The notes under the pieces are model-generated. The model was not told the origin of the DNA, ran no database searches, and was given only the letters and a program-made list of their open reading frames with translations. The translations under genes and the position numbers were made by a program. A stretch of 64,000 nt of DNA, from NCBI GenBank assembly GCA_036345935.2, contig JADWOT020000320.1, forward strand, positions 1-64,000, written 5' to 3'. The first letter of the stretch is position 1. Every line of letters starts with the position of its first letter. Of the stretch, positions 59,702-64,000 are shown in pieces. The stretch comes from Taenia hydatigena. Lineage: Eukaryota; Platyhelminthes; Cestoda; Cyclophyllidea; Taeniidae.

Positions 59702-62307
59702 TGCCTCGCCACCGTCTCTGCCATTGTTCGCAATGCTGACTACGTGGCGCTTCTCAACGTCGTCGTCGCCGTCGTCGTCAATCACGGACTCATCAAGCTG
59801 CCTGCCAACAATAGCACATCGTTGTCGACGGTGACAATAATTGCAAGGGCAAATCGTGGACGTAGAAGTTTGATCCATGGGAAGCCACTGGGACTACACC
59901 AGGGGACTTTGAACTCGTCGTTGTCGACGGCGACAACTATGGTGTCAAAGCGATTATTAGAGAAGCAGTAAATGCGATTGAGAGTTCCCTGGCTTCTTTT
60001 CCTCCTCCTCAGTGTGGACTATTCCTTCACGCGGGGCATAAGCAGGCAAGCAGCGGTGCGGTTGTAAGCTTGGAGGAGGGCCCAACATCATGGAGGACTG
60101 GATGGGGCGTGTGTGGTTGCCAGGCGGGCGGGCGAGCGAGAGGAAAGGGAGAGGAGAACGGTACCTTGGTAAGCACTCCCTTATTAAGCAATGTATGTCG
60201 TGCATGTTGAGCGAGATCTTATCATTAGGCTTGCACCACTTTTGCTTGTTCCTCGTTCTTTTTTACTCTAAAGGTAGTAGTCAGGTTTTGCGACCTTTAA
60301 CAGTAAAGACAACAACGAAATGGTGTGAAGTGAAGCCGATGTGAGGCTATGTTATTATGCGCCTTCAGACCATGCATTGGTTTTTCACGACGTCCACATT
60401 TGTGAGCTTTGGGTGGGGTGACTTATTGCTAAAGTGCGGTTGATAATTTGCAGGGGAAGGCGGAGGAGGAACCAAAGATGCCCTACGATTTAATGCGTAC
60501 TTACTTCTGCCCATTAAACATTTACAGTTAGTGCCATGTGGAAACGTTCTAACACTCATCGGTTGTTTGTTTCCACATCGCACTGCTAGGTTTATAGCCA
60601 TTAATCGCTTAACATTGCACCTGTGACTGCAAAGGTGCACCACTGATCAAATGCGAAAATGAAGTTTGAACTTTAATGACTGGAAGAAAGGCATTCAATA
60701 TGGCCAGTAAGGCAGGATTTGTGCAATGACTTTTTTTGAAATGAAACTTTGAGAGACGAAGAGGCAGCCATCGCACACCTAGTAATGAAAGTTTTGTCGA
60801 AATCCCCCAGAGGAGAGAGAGGAGATAGTGACGCGAGCAACCCAAGTTCGCAATAAAGTCCGTTAGCTCTGACCCATCTGTCCAAAGGATTTTGAGGCAG
60901 AAGACATGGAGGCAAATGGGAAGCGCGCTACATCTCTATTTATTGTGTAATAATTATGTCGACAGAGGCCACCGTTTCACTACCCATAAGGACTGTTTCG
61001 TTGCTGTCACCTACGTTAATAAGTTTATAACAAAATAACTAGTGTGCTTGAGGATAGCGATTCAATTCTCGCATGTGGTGCATATTGTTCTGATATCCTT
61101 TTCCAGAATAAATGCAGCTTTTTATAATAGGATGCAATTTTGTGTAGCTATATATCAATTGTCAACTAATTAATTTTCGAATATGAACTGCATTTTGTTT
61201 GCATACACTCGCAAAGACAAATTTTAGCAATTGTTCTAAGGCCAGGCTTGATGGTATGTTTTGTGTATTTGCAAAAATTCTTGAGATTGGAAGATATTTG
61301 CTCGACAGTGGCACTTCAAGTTTGGCTGTTGCAATGTCATCGGTCGTGTTTGGTATGTTGTCTTACGATGTGGTGGGCACGTTGCGTGTTTTAATTGCGG
61401 CATTTTGGCCGGGTAAGCTTTATTAGTTCAAGAAGGAAAGAAACTGTTTCATTTTAGGCTTCACGTGAGGTCAATGATGGTCCGAGCCTTAAGAGTGACA
61501 AGAATGTACTTGTCTGTGGTGGCGCATCAAATATGCTGCAAGGGATTGCTAAAACAGTGCCGAATTTGAAGTTGGAGTTCTGCCTTGCTCTCAATTCCTG
61601 TCTAGAAGTTGGTGTGATCTGTGCTGCGTCTCAATGGATTCGTGGTATATCCTTTTCCGAGGTCGAATCACAAATGCAATGTGACGGCTACATTTTTCAA
61701 ATTGATGCGATAACCATACCGGTCGAATTTGTCGTGTTGATTGGACGCAGATATGGCTGCAGTGCCCTACGAAAGGGCAGTTGAGTATTTTCTTCTCCAC
61801 TATAACTTCAGTAGACGCTATCCGAACAAGCCTAGGCCAACGTCGTAAAGATTCTGCTGCGACCGCGGCGTCGGCGTGCGGCTCACTCTATCGTCGCACA
61901 GCGTATCAATCCGCCGCATTGATTGGCGTTGTTTCTTTAAGTCTCAGTTTGTTCCTGTAGATTCGAGGATGCTCCTTGGAGGGAGTATTTGGTGACTCAC
62001 GTGATAGGTGGATGCAAACATCGAATTTTATCGCACAGAATGGGGACGACTGAACAAAAGAAGCAGCACATCAGCCATGCAAGTCTGCAAAGAATAGGTA
62101 TTTCTTTGAGACTGTGTCACCGTCGAAAGGCGTTTTTACAATCAGCACTCGCTGATGGAATTTCGTTGAAACTAATGGAGGACTGCGAAGTAGGGTGCAA
62201 GTGGTGCCGCGTCGTGACTCCTGTGCTGTGGAGTGGTAGGCGAAAGGACCATGTAAACGAGTGTGATGGCTATGGATGCATGGAGGAAGTGACTCGCCGA
62301 TTGTTAG
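59702..62307 (+). pseudogene. HSP70-family (HSPA14-like) gene, most complete but broken copy
   Basis: Plus-strand blocks appear in HSP70 order. ATVSAIVRNADYVALLNVVV then VVVNHGLIKLPAN (59702-59818) fits the N-terminal GIDLG-x-T and ANDQGNRTTPS strands. EATGTTPGDFELVVV, DNYGVKAIIREAVNAI and ASFPPPQCGLFLHAG (59881-60060) fit the LG...VVITVP, R-x-A-x-x-x-AG and EP-x-AALLAYG region. LLDSGTSSLAVAM (61300-61340) fits the second phosphate motif. NVLVCGGASNMLQGI with LNSCLEVGVICAASQWI (61515-61625) fits VVLVGGS-x-RIP and DE-x-x-x-x-GAA. A piece at 61989-62307 (KAFLQSALADGISL, LMEDCEV) may be lobe IIB, out of order. About 100 residues are missing between the first two blocks, a stop lies at 59863, and the intron at 61413-61457 is out of phase. 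HSP70s are ATP-driven chaperones; this copy cannot make one. Confidence 0.6.
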
Positions 62308-62989
62308 GTACGTATAAATGCACGTTTATTTATGTTTGTAAAGTCTCTATTTATGCGTACCATTTGCTTTTTATGCACTTCGATGAGGTGTGACGCCTTA
62401 GTGCGAGGTGTAGCCCTTTACATCGGCCACAGTCACTGTGTATTTTATGGGAATCCAACGGTGGTATAGGAGTAACTGTATCTCTTCTTTCCCATTTTCT
62501 ACTTGTTCCACTTGTTTGTTGTCATCATTTGTTTGGGTGTATTAACCCAGCAGTGGTATGCTTTAATTATTGACAGTTCAAACTTTTGTGCTCATTGACA
62601 TCTGGTCATGCCGTTAGCTGCATTTATCCATTTCGCGCATCTTGTTATCGCTTTTCGCTTAGAATAGATGGCATACTTTCGTCCATTAATCTTGTTTTAT
62701 TCTAACCTAACCATGAAAGGTCGCACGTTTAGCGGGTTTGAATAAATATGCGTGTACTTTTTGAGAATTTTGATTGGAACAAGTTGTTAGTGTTCATTAC
62801 AAAGCACGTTAAATTCGTGGTTAGCATATTGAGTGTACTGGATGCTGGTGGGTAGAATATGGCAATTTGCTTCATAGCAAATTAGTGTTTTCTGCCAAAG
62901 TCGGGGCAGTAAAATGGGCACAACGTGCGGTTGCATGAAGTGAGTAGATTCTAATGTACTTGTGGTTAGAAAGCTTGCTGCTGCTTTAC
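62308..62989. other. No gene recognised
   Basis: Mostly T-rich sequence between the HSP70-like relic and the inverted-repeat arm. Weak similarity to 13.69-13.9 kb may continue the arm here, but I could not align it securely. Confidence 0.35.
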
Positions 62990-64000
62990 TTCTTCTCATT
63001 GTTTTGTGGAGTTGAGGAGGACCATGTCGTAATTTGATGCCCATTTTTAGGTCCGCTCAGATTTTACTGAATATCAACTGATTTCGTTGGTTCCTTCTGC
63101 TGATGTTATTTGTAAGTGAGAAGAAAGGCAGGAAATAGGCCACGGGTTTGGCTGTTTAGTGTTCCTTGTGTAAACCACGGAACGGTGCACATTTGTTGTT
63201 GCCAAAAGAAGCATCCCGAGATGCCCGTATCCGAAATACACATGGATGGAATAGTTATTAGAAGCGTATTGTCACGGTAATGACTTGGAAGGCAACCCAC
63301 TGATTACCTCGGTGTGTTCACTCCTGCTGTAGCAGTGTACTAGGTCCCGTGTGGTCTTCGCCACCCTTGCCTTAGTCGTGGTAGTAAGCAGCTTTGGCTT
63401 TAGCTGTTTTTCCCTTGAGGCTGATAGTTGGCTGACAGATCGCAGACACAGGCAAAATTGTAGGTTTGGCGTCTCCTTTAAGTTAGCCATATTGGTATTC
63501 TTGACGGCCAATGGTTGGTGGACGTCCTCCAAGACACAGGCAAACGTGGGTCGGCAAGCTTTAGGCTTCGTCTCTTTAGTTACTCACGCTCTTTTCACTT
63601 ATCTGTTAATAGGATTATTTGTTTGGTAGAGGTTTGGGTAGATAGACAGGCGAAGGTGAGGTGATCTGCTTAATTCGTTGTCCATGGACATATCCGCCAA
63701 GTTATCTTCACCAGCTTTACTTCGGGGGTCTGAGATGTGGCGTTGGAACGTTCATACAGTCCTGCCTGATGTGAGTGGTCGTGCCGCCTCATGTGCATTA
63801 GAACATTTGACTGTTGGAGGTGCTAAAATTAACACCTCCTTGATGCCCTCACGACGCACTTTTCTGGGTGCATTGCTTCATCTTGATTGCATTATTGCTG
63901 CTAAGACTGCTTAGGATGGAGGTTGCTCACAGTGGAAAGGAATAGGTTGCTTCGCCGTGTTAGCTGTCTTGTTTACGTGCGGTGCTTTTTCCATTATTTT
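62990..64000 (+). repeat. Right arm of a long-range inverted repeat, cut by window end
   Basis: Reverse-complement match to 12700-13690 over its full length, the arms being about 49 kb apart. Similarity is still strong at 63880-64000 (TTCCTTTCCACT on the minus strand), so the repeat continues beyond the window. Confidence 0.75.
63351..63770 (+). CDS. Partial gene: hydrophobic exon and 56-bp Cys exon, unrecognised family
   Basis: This copy of the inverted-repeat gene is open where the left copy is broken. The first part reads VVFATLALVVVVSSFGFSCF, a signal-peptide or membrane-anchor-like run, then EADSWLTDRR. A GTAAGC donor-like site inside it (63384) means the exon boundary is uncertain. A second exon, 63715-63770, has an acceptor (CTTCACCAG) and a GTGAGT donor, both conserved in the left copy, and reads LYFGGLRCGVGTFIQSCL with two cysteines. 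Conserved splice sites in two diverged copies support a real gene, perhaps a small secreted or membrane protein. Further exons probably lie outside the window. I do not recognise the family. Confidence 0.4.

Noticed and set aside
61533..61784. Actin-related protein reading of the VLVCGG block
   Set aside because: VLVCGG also fits actin folds, but the following DE/GAA-equivalent spacing and the upstream blocks fit HSP70 better.
1..64000. Transposons with reverse transcriptase or transposase, LTRs, CRISPR arrays, rRNA, spliced-leader RNA
   Set aside because: I looked for RT (YxDD), integrase/transposase and long terminal repeats, regularly spaced repeats and known RNA cores and found none that hold up.

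Overview
The window is eukaryotic nuclear DNA. There is no long open frame on either strand (the longest is about 165 codons), no bacterial gene layout, and the coding pieces are short exons with GT-AG junctions and small introns (45 to 365 bp). It is AT-rich and gene-poor. The best guess is a flatworm, perhaps a taeniid-like tapeworm. Introns are very short and there are several divergent HSP70-family fragments, and published tapeworm genomes are known for a lineage-specific HSP70 expansion. This assignment is inference.

Most of the window reads as a graveyard of duplicated, inverted and decaying gene fragments. Region 0-10.2 kb has two copies of an AGC-type protein kinase (3.2-3.7 kb plus, 8.85-7.96 kb minus), two copies of a Gln/Pro-rich exon (6.05-6.5 kb plus, 10.13-9.56 kb minus) and a direct repeat (0.64-1.02 and 5.68-6.04 kb). 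Region 12.7-13.7 kb holds an inverted copy of the last kilobase of the window (62.99-64.0 kb), which carries exons of an unrecognised, possibly membrane or secreted, protein family.

Region 21.6-25.3 kb holds three decayed copies of a C2H2 zinc-finger gene, two of them arranged tail to tail. A fourth copy at 38.84-39.92 kb on the minus strand is the best-preserved gene of the window: three exons with phase-compatible junctions encode three C2H2 fingers and an acidic C-terminus.

HSP70-like fragments lie near 41.7, 43.1-43.6 and 45.4-45.8 kb, weaker ones near 3.7-3.95 and 9.0 kb, and the most complete, broken, copy runs from 59.70 to 62.31 kb on the plus strand. Isolated exon-like pieces are a membrane exon at 33.48 kb and a possible lipid-phosphate-phosphatase piece at 35.4 kb. 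There is a diverged tandem array at 51.36-52.13 kb (about 150-bp units at first) and a tandem duplication of about 610 bp at 57.15-58.40 kb.

The remaining stretches (about 14-21.6, 25.3-33.4, 35.6-38.8, 46-51.3 and 52.2-57.1 kb) show only short random-looking frames, low-complexity tracts and small palindromes. All similarities were found by eye; percent identities and family names need alignment searches.
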